DNA of 64,000 bases from Rheinheimera sp. EpRS3. GTDB lineage: Bacteria; Pseudomonadota; Gammaproteobacteria; Enterobacterales; Alteromonadaceae. Below, one piece after another: positions 8,648-16,503 of the stretch. The stretch lies in contig NZ_LNQS01000001.1 of the NCBI RefSeq assembly GCF_001513785.1, positions 62,001-126,000 of the forward strand, in the 5' to 3' direction. Each line of letters begins with the position of its first letter. Position 1 is the stretch's first letter. Position numbers and translations under genes: made by a program. The notes under the pieces are model-generated. The model was not told the origin of the DNA and made no database searches. It saw only the letters and a program-made list of their open reading frames with translations.

Positions 8648-9934
8648 ATGCAACCTCATTCTTTTTTGCAACAGAGTAAACACTGGCTGGTGGCGGCCTG
8701 TGCCCTGCTGGCACTGGCAATTAGCGGTTGTCAGTCTACCCAGACTAATGTTAGCAGCGTAGGCCCTGCTATTGGCGGCCAACCAAAAGCAGCGGAGCTG
8801 GGTAAAGCACAGCGTGAGTTTAAGTATCAGTCGGAAATTTATCTGAATGTGGCCGTGCCGGTATTTGATCCCGGCATTCCTTTGGATGCCAAAGGCAACA
8901 TTAATGATAAAAAAGTGGCTGAAGAAGATATCTGGCCACAGGTACGGCGGCTGGAAGCAAACCGTTTTGCTATTGATACTAAAAAAGCGCTGGCGGCCAC
9001 TAAGGTGTTTGGTTCGATTAATGTTACGCCGGATGCGTCGGTTTCTGCCGATGTGTACGTACTTGGCAAAATCAATTATTCCGATACCGAAACCGTGCGC
9101 ATCAGTGTGCGGGTAATGGATGCTACCAATGATATCTGGGGTGAGGAAACCTTTGAACATCAGGTAGGTGAAGCCTTTTACCGTGACGCCCTGCGTAAAG
9201 AGCAAAACCCTTACGCACCGGTATTTAACGATATTGCCGCTTACGTTTACGATTTACTGATTAAAAAATCAGAAGCAGATAAAAAGAAAATTCAGCAGGT
9301 ATCTGATTTGCGCTATGCCGCTATGTATAGCCAGGAAGCTTTTTCACCTTATATTGTCAGCAAAAGAAAGGGTTTTACCTCAAGGCAAACCGTATTTGAG
9401 CTGAAAGGCGCACCCGCAGCAAACGATCCTATGCTGCAGCGGGTAAACTTACTGCAGGCAAAAGATGAGCAGTTTATTGACCAGCTGCAAGACAGCTACG
9501 AGGCGTTTTATGCCGAGTCAGACGAGGCCTACAGCAAATATCAGCGCGAAACCCTGCCGATTGCCGCTGATATCCGCAAGAAAAAAGCCGAGCGGGCCAC
9601 TCAGCAATTAGTTGCTGCCGGTAGTGCAGTGCTGGGTATTATGCTGGTGAAAAATTCCAATTCTGCTATCGGCGAAGTAGGGGCTATCGCGGCCGGTGCA
9701 GCAGCCATATACAGCCTTAGCCAGGCGATAGAAACAAACCGCGAGCTGAGTGCACAACGTGATGTGCTTAGTGAGATGGGGCAAAGCCTGGATATTAAAG
9801 TTACCCCTCAGGTGGTAGAACTTAACGAGCAGAGTATTGAGCTTAAAGGCACAGCCACCGAGCAGTACACCCAGTTAAGACAAAAGTTGTTAGAGATTTA
9901 TCAGTTAGAAGCAACACCTAATCAGCAACTGTAA
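8648..9934 (+). CDS. Outer-membrane-type lipoprotein with CsgG/LpoB-like N-terminal half
   Basis: The start is placed at the ATG at 8648 (428 aa), with GGAG 7-11 nt upstream; an upstream in-frame ATG at 8615 lies inside the tandem repeat. A signal peptide ends in the lipobox AISGC. Asp is absent right after the Cys (CQST), so outer-membrane sorting is expected. Residues about 50-190 (NVAVPVFDPGIP...FGSINVTPDASVSADVYVLGKI...ISVRVMDATNDIWGEETFEH) resemble the CsgG/LpoB-like fold of periplasm-facing lipoproteins; this is a by-eye call. Residues 250-330 are helical, and about 325-370 are Gly/Ala-rich and hydrophobic. In the cassette it would be the outer-membrane partner of the inner-membrane proteins. 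Confidence 0.75.
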   Translation: MQPHSFLQQSKHWLVAACALLALAISGCQSTQTNVSSVGPAIGGQPKAAELGKAQREFKYQSEIYLNVAVPVFDPGIPLDAKGNINDKKVAEEDIWPQVRRLEANRFAIDTKKALAATKVFGSINVTPDASVSADVYVLGKINYSDTETVRISVRVMDATNDIWGEETFEHQVGEAFYRDALRKEQNPYAPVFNDIAAYVYDLLIKKSEADKKKIQQVSDLRYAAMYSQEAFSPYIVSKRKGFTSRQTVFELKGAPAANDPMLQRVNLLQAKDEQFIDQLQDSYEAFYAESDEAYSKYQRETLPIAADIRKKKAERATQQLVAAGSAVLGIMLVKNSNSAIGEVGAIAAGAAAIYSLSQAIETNRELSAQRDVLSEMGQSLDIKVTPQVVELNEQSIELKGTATEQYTQLRQKLLEIYQLEATPNQQL

Positions 9935-9964
9935 GTAGATCTTAGTTCAGGCAAGGAACCGGAT

Positions 9965-11437
9965 GTGGCCAGAGCGTTAGATGATGGAATAAACCACGAC
10001 AAGCAGTCGAAAAAAGCTTTTTATATTAAAGCAATAGTTGGTTTTTTTGCGGTGTTGCTGTTATTGGCGCTGGTGTTGCTGGCGCTAAACTGGTTTTCAG
10101 CTTTAGCACCGGCTGGCAGCAATACGCTGCCTGCAGCGGCGGCACCTTTATCTGCAGAGTCTTCATCCGCAGAGCCTGCTGCACCTTCAGCGGCAGGCAT
10201 GCCGGATGAACAAGCCCGTAAAGCGTTACAGCAACTGCTGTCAGACACCAACCATCAGGTTAATCAGCTGGCGGCTGATACACACCTTGCTGCCTGGCAA
10301 AGTGCTGCGGTAAATACCTTAGTGCAAAACATGCAGCAAGCTTACCGCGTGTATGGCCAGCAGCTTTACAGTGAAACTGGCACCTTGTTGCAGGATATTC
10401 AGCAGCAAAGCAGCGTGTTGCAGCAAAACTATACCCAGGCTTATGAAACGGCCTACCAAACCGCCAGTGCGGCTTTTGCTAATAGCAACCTGCAGGCGGC
10501 CCAGCTTAACAACAGCCGGGCGCTGGCAGTAAACCCTTTATATGCGCCGGCATTGCAGCTAAAACAGCGGTTGGATGTAGCCAGCCAGGTACAAGAGCTT
10601 TGGCAGCAAGAGCGGGTAGCCAGGCTGGAAAACAATGTCAGTAAGCAAAAAGCCGTGCTGGAGCAAATTCGGCAGTTAGATCCGGCCGATCAGCGCGCTG
10701 CGCAGAGTTTAGCCACGTTAAACCAGCAAGCTCAGCAACAATCTTTTGCTGAGGTGTTGGCGCAGGCGGTTGCCGCACTGGATCAGGCCGATTACGCCAC
10801 TGCCCGTCAGGCGCTAGCCCGGGCGCGTAGCATTGATAGCAACAGGCCGGAGCTAGTAAGTTTACAGCGTCGGCTGGATGGTGCCGAAAAAGCCGGTGCG
10901 GCCGCGCAGGCAGAGCAACAAGTGCAAGTATTCAGCGAAGTGGATGAATGGCCAACAGTGAAAATGGTGGCAGAAAATGGCCTGAAGTTAAACGCCGATA
11001 ACCCGGTGTTGCAACAGGCACTGCAAAGCGCTAACCAGATTATTCAGGCCGGACAGCGGCTGGAGTCATTTATCGCTAACCCGCAACGTCTTACCGATGC
11101 CAATATCCGTCAGCGCGCCAACGAAGCGATTAGCGCAGCACAACCGCTGGCAGCGCAAAGCGCCCGGTTGGCGCAGCAATTAGCTCAGCTGCAGTCATTG
11201 CTGCAGGTTCAAGCGCAAACTGTGCCGGTATTGGTGAAAAGCGACGGCCGCACTACTATCCGCGTGCTGGGGGTGGGTAATGTTGGCGAAGTAAAAGAAA
11301 AAACCATTAATCTGGCGCCGGGTACCTATCAGTTTGAAGCTAGCTGTAAAGGCTATCGTACTGAAATTATTACTGTTGAAATCAGCCCGGCAACCACTGC
11401 GCCTGATGTGCAATTACAATGCAAAACCCGGATTTAA
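9965..11437 (+). CDS. Membrane-anchored helical/TPR-like protein with C-terminal PEGA-like domain
   Basis: 490 residues starting at GTG with AAGGA 7 nt upstream (an ATG 3 nt earlier stops after five codons). A single transmembrane helix at about 23-46 follows a positively charged N-terminus, giving an N-in, periplasmic-body topology. After an Ala/Ser/Pro linker come long Gln/Ala-rich helices, with TPR-like pieces (ALDQADYATARQALARARSID). Residues about 420-490 form a PEGA-like beta domain (LAPGTYQFEASCKGYRTEIITVEI). PEGA domains are small surface or periplasmic beta modules often found as repeats. The next gene starts 12 nt downstream and also has TM plus PEGA, so the two may form one structure. 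Confidence 0.78.
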   Translation: MARALDDGINHDKQSKKAFYIKAIVGFFAVLLLLALVLLALNWFSALAPAGSNTLPAAAAPLSAESSSAEPAAPSAAGMPDEQARKALQQLLSDTNHQVNQLAADTHLAAWQSAAVNTLVQNMQQAYRVYGQQLYSETGTLLQDIQQQSSVLQQNYTQAYETAYQTASAAFANSNLQAAQLNNSRALAVNPLYAPALQLKQRLDVASQVQELWQQERVARLENNVSKQKAVLEQIRQLDPADQRAAQSLATLNQQAQQQSFAEVLAQAVAALDQADYATARQALARARSIDSNRPELVSLQRRLDGAEKAGAAAQAEQQVQVFSEVDEWPTVKMVAENGLKLNADNPVLQQALQSANQIIQAGQRLESFIANPQRLTDANIRQRANEAISAAQPLAAQSARLAQQLAQLQSLLQVQAQTVPVLVKSDGRTTIRVLGVGNVGEVKEKTINLAPGTYQFEASCKGYRTEIITVEISPATTAPDVQLQCKTRI

Positions 11438-11449
11438 GAGGAATAAGCC

Positions 11450-13429
11450 GTGAGTCGGATTGATACATCTATCGCATCAGATAAACGCAAACGTAAATGG
11501 ATAGTGCTCAGCAGTATTGTGCTGCTGGCTCTGGTTATGGCCAGCTATCTGGCCTGGCTGTTTTTACTAAAAGGTTTTACCGTCACCGTACTGCCGGCTG
11601 AGGCCGCGCAAACCCAGCGCTTTGCCATGGTATCAGGCAGCGGCTTTTTTCTTGAAAACAAACTGTATTTATTGGGCTCGCGCGCGGAAATTGAGGTCAG
11701 TGCCGATAAGTTTGAGCCATTACAACGGCTGGTGCTAAGCAGTGAACAAAGCAACCTCAGTGTTACGCTGCAGCCAATGCCAGCCAGTATTAAGCTGGAT
11801 ACAAAGCCTGAAGTGGCGGATATCAGCTGGACAGTAAATGGCCAGCTACACAGCCAGGGCCCTATGCTTACAGGCCGTTTTGCGCCGGGTGAGTATCAAA
11901 TCAGTGCCGAACAGCCGTATTTTCAGCCACAAAGCCTGACACTGACCGCTGCTATTGCCGACGAGATTGCGCAAACGCTGACACTAACACCGGTACAGGG
12001 CGAACTAACACTGGCCTCGCGCCCGGTAGGGGCCAGCGTTACGGTAAATGGTCAGGCGGTGGGCAAAACGCCATTGCGTTTAGCGCAAAACGGCGGCAGC
12101 TATCGGGTGCAGGTAAATCTGGAGGGCTACGAGCCGGTGCAGGATACTATCGATATCACTTATCGCCAGCCCACGCCTGAGCGAGATTATTTTTTGCAGC
12201 CGGTCCAGGCAGTGCTAAACATCACCACCCAGCCACAGGATGGCGTGTTGCTGCTAAATGGTAAACCGGCCAGTAGCCCGGCCAGTATTGATGCCGGTAA
12301 AGCCTATACCGTGCGTTATGAAAAGGCCGGTTACCTGGCGCAGTCGCAAAGCGTTACGTTAAAACCGGCAGAGCAGCGTACACTGAATTTTGATCTTAAA
12401 GCAGAAATGGGCCAGGTACGCTTTAGTGCCAATGAAACAGCCGAAGTGCTGATTAATGGCAAACCCATGGGGCACACCCCGTTAACCTTATCGTTGCAGG
12501 CGTTAGCACAGAAGGTTGAGTTTCGTAAAACCGGTTATCGTACTGTAAGCCGCACTGTTACGCCCAGCCAGCGGCAAACGCAGACAGTACAAGCCGAACT
12601 GCTGACAGAGTTCGACGCCCGCCGCCGCGAAGGTAAACCCTTGTTTGCCCAAACGCTGGGCATCAGCTTTGTTGGCGTGCAGCTAAAAGCCTTTACCATG
12701 GGCTCGCCTGCCAATGAGGCGGATCGGGGCCGTAACGAGCATCCGCTGAATGTTAATTTCAGCCGCAATATCTGGGTATCGGCGCATGAGATCACCGAAG
12801 CTCAGTATGGTGCTTTTAAAGGGCAAACCGGCGGCTCGGCACTGCCGGTAACTCAGGTATCCTGGCAGGATGCGGTTAAATTTACTAACTGGTTAAGTGT
12901 GCAGGAAGGGCTGGCACCATTTTATAACCTGCAGGGCGACAGGGTGGTGGGTATTAATGCCGACAGCCCCGGCTACCGGCTGTTAACAGAAGCCGAGTGG
13001 GAGTTTGTTGCCAAGCACAACCGGCGTGCCGCCAGAACCACCTATGTTTGGGGCAGCGAAGATCGGCTGCGCGACAAACAGGGTAATTTTGCCGATAAGT
13101 CGGTACAGGGCCAGCAAACCTTCTTTTTCCGCGATTATAACGATGGCTTTGCCGGTAAGGCGCCGGTAGGCAGCTTCCGTGCTGATCGGGCCGGTTTTTA
13201 TGATCTCGATGGCAATGTGCGCGAATGGGTGCACGATGCTTATGCGGTAACTGCGCCTGATACCTCCAGGCAGTATACTGATTATCGCGGCGCCGCCAGT
13301 GGCCAGGGGCATGTGATCAAAGGGGCGTCGTATAAATCCGGCCGCTTAAAAGAACTCAGAGCCAGTATCCGTAACGAAGGCAACGGGCCACAAGACGATG
13401 TCGGTTTTCGCATTGCCCGCTATCAATAG
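11450..13429 (+). CDS. Membrane-anchored protein with four PEGA-like repeats and a cysteine-free SUMF1 (FGE-like) domain
   Basis: 659 residues from GTG at 11450 (GAGGAA upstream). One transmembrane helix at about 17-40; PEGA-like repeats at about 108-180, 183-252, 255-320 and 322-385 (for example RPVGASVTVNGQAVGKTPLRL and ETAEVLINGKPMGHTPLTL). Residues about 395-659 are a SUMF1/formylglycine-generating-enzyme fold: FTMGSPANEADRGRNEHP, EITEAQYGAF, PVTQVSWQDAVKFTNWLS, YRLLTEAEWEFVAK, FYDLDGNVREWVHD, and the terminal GFRIAR. The whole protein has no cysteine, so it cannot perform FGE-type copper/cysteine chemistry. A binding or structural role, as in GldJ/GldK-type SUMF1 proteins of gliding machines, is more likely (inference). 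Confidence 0.85.
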   Translation: MSRIDTSIASDKRKRKWIVLSSIVLLALVMASYLAWLFLLKGFTVTVLPAEAAQTQRFAMVSGSGFFLENKLYLLGSRAEIEVSADKFEPLQRLVLSSEQSNLSVTLQPMPASIKLDTKPEVADISWTVNGQLHSQGPMLTGRFAPGEYQISAEQPYFQPQSLTLTAAIADEIAQTLTLTPVQGELTLASRPVGASVTVNGQAVGKTPLRLAQNGGSYRVQVNLEGYEPVQDTIDITYRQPTPERDYFLQPVQAVLNITTQPQDGVLLLNGKPASSPASIDAGKAYTVRYEKAGYLAQSQSVTLKPAEQRTLNFDLKAEMGQVRFSANETAEVLINGKPMGHTPLTLSLQALAQKVEFRKTGYRTVSRTVTPSQRQTQTVQAELLTEFDARRREGKPLFAQTLGISFVGVQLKAFTMGSPANEADRGRNEHPLNVNFSRNIWVSAHEITEAQYGAFKGQTGGSALPVTQVSWQDAVKFTNWLSVQEGLAPFYNLQGDRVVGINADSPGYRLLTEAEWEFVAKHNRRAARTTYVWGSEDRLRDKQGNFADKSVQGQQTFFFRDYNDGFAGKAPVGSFRADRAGFYDLDGNVREWVHDAYAVTAPDTSRQYTDYRGAASGQGHVIKGASYKSGRLKELRASIRNEGNGPQDDVGFRIARYQ

Positions 13430-13450
13430 TATCAATAGTAGGAGTTAAAC

Positions 13451-13558
13451 ATGAAAAAACGCATCTTACTGGCCATAGTGTTACTGGCGGTGGCGGGATC
13501 TGCAGCGGCCTATTTTGTGTCACTGGATGCGCCCCAGGATTTCCCTATTAATATCTGA
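13451..13558 (+). CDS. 35-residue single-helix membrane peptide
   Basis: ATG at 13451 preceded by AGGAG with 6-nt spacing. The product begins MKKRILLAIVLLAVAGSAAA and ends FPINI; residues 5-23 form one hydrophobic helix or an uncleaved signal. It fits exactly between the PEGA/SUMF1 gene (21 nt upstream) and the channel gene (19 nt downstream) and reads in the same direction. Small single-helix peptides are common accessory subunits of membrane complexes, so it may be a subunit here; that is inference. It is below usual gene-calling length cut-offs. Confidence 0.7.
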   Translation: MKKRILLAIVLLAVAGSAAAYFVSLDAPQDFPINI

Positions 13559-13577
13559 CGAGCGGAGCAGCACATTT

Positions 13578-14348
13578 ATGCATAACAAAGATTCTGCCGC
13601 AATGAACCCCGGCATTATTACCAGTGTGTTGGTGCTGGCGGGTTGTTTCACTCTGGTGCATTTATTTTATGAAGGCATAGTACGGCCAACTGCGGCGGCT
13701 ATTCTGGCCGCCGAAGGCAGCAGCGGCTTGTTTTCTGTCTGGGTTATTTTAAAAGATATGGAGCAGCAGGTATGTTTTTCATTGCTGCTGTTTTGCCTGT
13801 TTCTGATGGGTTATAAATTATGGCGCCTGTTGGATGAAGAAACCCTGTATACCCGCGATTTTCTGCGTGATTATGATAAAAGCCTGCCGCTTGATGTCGA
13901 GCTGGCACTGTCAGAGCTGGAGGCCTCGTCGTACAAAGATAACCCGGCTATGGCAACCTGGATCAACTGTATCCGGCGTTTTAAAAATACCCGCAATGTG
14001 CAGCACGCTGCCGACGCTATTGAATCCTCAGTAGAAAGCCTGGCGGCGCAGCTGGAAAGCGGCAACAGTATGGTGCGCTATATTATCTGGGCCATTCCCA
14101 GTATCGGCTTTGTCGGTACCGTGCGCGGTATTGGCCAGGCACTGGCGCAGGCAGATAAAGCTCTGGCCGGCGACATCGCCGGTATGACAGCCTCGCTGGG
14201 GGTTGCCTTTAATTCAACCCTGGTAGCTTTATTTATCTCGCTGATTTTAATGTACTTTATGCACATTCTTAATGGCAGGCAGGATACGATGGTGTTAAAT
14301 ACACAACAATCCTGTGAGAAACACCTGTTAGCGCATTTGCATAACTGA
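13578..14348 (+). CDS. MotA/TolQ/ExbB-type ion channel subunit
   Basis: 256 residues from ATG at 13578; GTG at 13515 would run through the preceding small gene. Predicted membrane helices lie at about 12-34, 62-82, 167-188 and 207-231. The third and fourth carry the family signature: IPSIGFVGTVRGIGQAL (compare the GLFGTVWGI region of TolQ/ExbB) and LGVAFNSTLVALFISLILMYF. The loop between helices 2 and 3 is cytoplasmic, as in the family. Members form pentamers around two B-subunit helices and convert proton or sodium flow into motion. The B partners are probably the next two genes. It is not a flagellar MotA: that role is filled by the gene at 22127. Confidence 0.85.
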   Translation: MHNKDSAAMNPGIITSVLVLAGCFTLVHLFYEGIVRPTAAAILAAEGSSGLFSVWVILKDMEQQVCFSLLLFCLFLMGYKLWRLLDEETLYTRDFLRDYDKSLPLDVELALSELEASSYKDNPAMATWINCIRRFKNTRNVQHAADAIESSVESLAAQLESGNSMVRYIIWAIPSIGFVGTVRGIGQALAQADKALAGDIAGMTASLGVAFNSTLVALFISLILMYFMHILNGRQDTMVLNTQQSCEKHLLAHLHN

Positions 14349-14358
14349 TTAGTACGCT

Positions 14359-15417
14359 ATGAGATTAAAGCGGCGCGCTGAAGATGGTTTTAATATGTCA
14401 TTCCTGGATGTGATGGCATGCGGGCTGGGCGCTGTTATTCTGATCCTTATTCTGGTTGATTTTAACGCCTTTGTACCAGAGCCGACCGATGAAACCAACA
14501 AGCTGCAGCAGGAACTAAACGCCGCCCAGCAGCAACGCGAGCAACTGCAAAAATCGATTGATGAGTTGAATAACAAAATTGCACTGGAATCCTCCAGCCA
14601 GCAGGATGTTAAGCTGTCGCAAAGCGATACCAGCAGTGATCAAAGCAAGTTACTGCAACAAATTTCCACCGAACTGGCTGTAGTGGCCGATCTGGAAAAA
14701 CAACTTGCCGCTATCGCCCGCTTGCCGGTGCCGGATGCTAATGTGCAGCTAAGCGGCAGTGGCCAGCAAAATTATATTACCGGCCTGAAAGTTGAAGGCG
14801 AGGAAATTGGCATTTTGCTGGATAAATCAGCGTCGATGATGGGCGAAAACCTGCTGGAAGTGCTGCGCTATATGGCATTGCCCGATAACCAAAAGCTGGC
14901 GCTGCCCAAATGGCAACGCAGCCGGCGCGCCGCACAGTGGCTTTTAGCCCGCTTGCCAAAAAACGCCAAAGTAACAGTAGTGGCTTTTTCTGAAGACGCT
15001 ACTATGTTGGGCCAGCGTGCGGCCAGCTCTGCGAAGGTATCCGATTCAATGAACGCCATAGTGCGGGATATTGGCAAGCTGGTGCCAAACGGCGGTACCA
15101 ATTTGCAAATTGGCCTGCAAAAACTGCGTGAGTTGCACCCGAATGTCGCTGATGTATATCTGATTACCGATGGTTTACCAACGTTGGGTGACGGCCTTAG
15201 TGTGCGCTGTCGCGGTTTGCTAACCAGTAAAAAGTCTATTTCGTCACAGTGCCGGCAGGAGCTGCTGGTTGAAACCATTAAACGTGCCGGCCAGGGACTG
15301 CGGATGAATGTGATTTTGTTGCCGATTGAAGGTGATCCTTATGCGTCGGCGATGTACTGGAGCTGGTCGCAGGTAACACAGGGTACCTTTTTGGCCCCGG
15401 CAAAGGAGTGGCCATAG
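14359..15417 (+). CDS. ExbD/TolR-like membrane helix fused to coiled coil and vWA domain (first copy)
   Basis: 352 residues. A basic N-terminus (MRLKRRAEDGF) is followed by SFLDVMACGLGAVILILILVDF at about 14-35. The Asp at the start of this helix matches the essential Asp of ExbD/TolR (FIDVM-type motif), the proton-carrying residue of B-type stator subunits. Residues 45-125 are coiled coil. The C-terminal half is a von Willebrand A domain with a complete-looking MIDAS: DKSAS (about 155-159), the Thr of GGTNLQIG, and ITDG. The gene overlaps its paralog by 1 nt and follows the channel gene by 10 nt. ExbD/TolR/MotB normally have periplasmic domains, so the vWA domain is predicted periplasmic. 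Confidence 0.85.
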   Translation: MRLKRRAEDGFNMSFLDVMACGLGAVILILILVDFNAFVPEPTDETNKLQQELNAAQQQREQLQKSIDELNNKIALESSSQQDVKLSQSDTSSDQSKLLQQISTELAVVADLEKQLAAIARLPVPDANVQLSGSGQQNYITGLKVEGEEIGILLDKSASMMGENLLEVLRYMALPDNQKLALPKWQRSRRAAQWLLARLPKNAKVTVVAFSEDATMLGQRAASSAKVSDSMNAIVRDIGKLVPNGGTNLQIGLQKLRELHPNVADVYLITDGLPTLGDGLSVRCRGLLTSKKSISSQCRQELLVETIKRAGQGLRMNVILLPIEGDPYASAMYWSWSQVTQGTFLAPAKEWP

Positions 15418-16382
15418 TGGCAAGACGCATGCGCAGGATAAAACGGCCGCCGGTAGAAATTTTTACCCTGTCGTTTCTTGACATTATTTCCTGTGCTTTT
15501 GGTGCTGTGGTATTGCTGGTACTGCTGGCAAAAAATGGTGAAAGCGACACTGAACTGGGGCCGGATAATTTAAGCACCATGGTAGAGCAGGTGTTGGCGG
15601 CCCAGCTTAACGTTGAGCTGCTAAAAGGTGCGGTATCAGACAAACAGCAGCAACTTGCTGCCGCTCAGGCCCGTTCTGCCTCTGTAACTGAACAGCTAAA
15701 ATCGCTGGAGTCTTCCATTCCCCGTGCGCAGCAGACGTTGCAACAATTGCAGGATCAGGCCAGCTCGCTGCGTAATGAATTACGCCAGGCCACGGCGATG
15801 CTGAATGTGCCTAAATCCACCGATAAACCGTCAGATGAAGTGGGGGGCATTCCAACCGATGCGGATTATGTGATCTTTGTTATTGATAACTCCGGCTCAA
15901 TGGTGTCTGGCAGTAAGTGGAATCAGGTGATTAATGTGGTGAATGATATTTTAGTTAATCACCCGCAAATGAAAGGCTTTCAGGTGATGGCCGCCGACGG
16001 CACCTTTTTGTATCCCGGCCAGGAAGGCCAGTGGCTGAGTGATTCAACCAGCATGCGCCAGCGCGCTATGGATCGGATGAAACGCTTTACCGGCGGTGGC
16101 AGTGCGCCGGAGGTTGGTATTATACGTGCGCTGGACCTGTACAGTAAAACACGCGGCAAAGTGAGCCTGTATGTATTTGGTGATGACTACCGCTCAGCCA
16201 GCCTGGATGCCATTGTTGGCGCTATTACCAGCAAGAATGCCGGTACCGGTGGCGAGCCGCGTTTTCGCATTCACGGTATCGGTTTTTACCGGCCATCAGG
16301 TGGTGATGCCATGCAGTTTGCCGCCTTTATGCAGGCGGTAGCAAAGCGCAATCGTGGTGCTTTTGTCGGGCTGGCATTTTAG
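15417..16382 (+). CDS. ExbD/TolR-like membrane helix fused to coiled coil and vWA domain (second copy)
   Basis: Start chosen at GTG 15417 (321 aa; AAGGAG with 8-nt spacing, 1-nt overlap TAGTG); a GTG at 15408 would overlap the RBS. Same architecture as the preceding protein: basic N-terminus, helix TLSFLDIISCAFGAVVLLVLL with the same SFLD motif, coiled coil at about 50-125, then a vWA domain with DNSGS MIDAS motif and VFGDD. The two helices share the pattern SFLD..xC.(L/F)GAV, which argues for duplication. Two different B-type subunits would suit the B-dimer seen in 5:2 motors. It is the last gene of the cassette; lafA follows after 121 nt. Confidence 0.85.
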   Translation: MARRMRRIKRPPVEIFTLSFLDIISCAFGAVVLLVLLAKNGESDTELGPDNLSTMVEQVLAAQLNVELLKGAVSDKQQQLAAAQARSASVTEQLKSLESSIPRAQQTLQQLQDQASSLRNELRQATAMLNVPKSTDKPSDEVGGIPTDADYVIFVIDNSGSMVSGSKWNQVINVVNDILVNHPQMKGFQVMAADGTFLYPGQEGQWLSDSTSMRQRAMDRMKRFTGGGSAPEVGIIRALDLYSKTRGKVSLYVFGDDYRSASLDAIVGAITSKNAGTGGEPRFRIHGIGFYRPSGGDAMQFAAFMQAVAKRNRGAFVGLAF

Positions 16383-16414
16383 CCACAGCAAAGCTTTTGG
16401 CCTCAGCTTACAGA

Positions 16415-16422
16415 GACGATAA
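16415..16422 (+). promoter_or_regulatory. Possible sigma-28 -10 element upstream of lafA
   Basis: GACGATAA matches the sigma-28 -10 consensus GCCGATAA at seven of eight positions and lies 82 nt before the flagellin start. No good TAAA-type -35 is found at the expected 15-nt spacing (TTTG is there), so support is partial. A sigma-28 promoter is expected for the flagellin because lafS is encoded downstream. Confidence 0.35.
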
Positions 16423-16471
16423 AAAATTCCATTAAAAAAATTTTAGTTCCGCTTTGTCGCTGTCGCTTTAA

Positions 16472-16495
16472 TCCTGTGAGCATCAATCACAGGAG
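16472..16495 (+). promoter_or_regulatory. Hairpin that buries the lafA ribosome binding site
   Basis: TCCTGTGA at 16472-16479 pairs with TCACAGGA at 16487-16494 (8 bp, 7-nt loop). The 3' arm contains most of the AGGAG Shine-Dalgarno (16491-16495) for the ATG at 16504. The structure would block translation initiation unless opened, which suggests post-transcriptional control of flagellin. Whether it is used is not shown by sequence alone. Confidence 0.6.
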
Positions 16496-16503
16496 ATTTC
16501 ACG

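Larger units (their letters stand above)
8017..16382 (+). other. Accessory cassette: candidate ion-driven vWA/PEGA/SUMF1 envelope complex
   Basis: Eight co-directional genes sit between maf and lafA, where known lateral flagellar clusters usually go straight to the flagellin. In order they are: exported Ala/Ser-rich protein, OM-type lipoprotein, TM-coil-PEGA protein, TM-PEGA4-SUMF1 protein, 35-aa membrane peptide, MotA/TolQ/ExbB-like channel, and two ExbD-like TM plus vWA proteins. Gaps are mostly 0-30 nt (79 nt before the second gene), every gene has its own RBS, and all products are predicted to be in the envelope. The set has the parts of an energised trans-envelope machine: channel (A), two B-type helices, periplasmic repeats and an outer-membrane lipoprotein. 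The unit assignment is inference; the individual domains are read from sequence. Confidence 0.6.

Noticed and set aside
13578-16382. Zorya-type anti-phage system (MotA/MotB-like ZorA/ZorB)
   Set aside because: No OmpA-ended ZorB, no ZorC/D/E helicase or nuclease genes; the B-type subunits end in vWA domains and the setting is flagellar.
16381-16440. Full sigma-28 promoter for lafA
   Set aside because: Only the -10-like GACGATAA is present; no TAAA-type -35 at 15-nt spacing. Kept as a low-confidence -10 element only.
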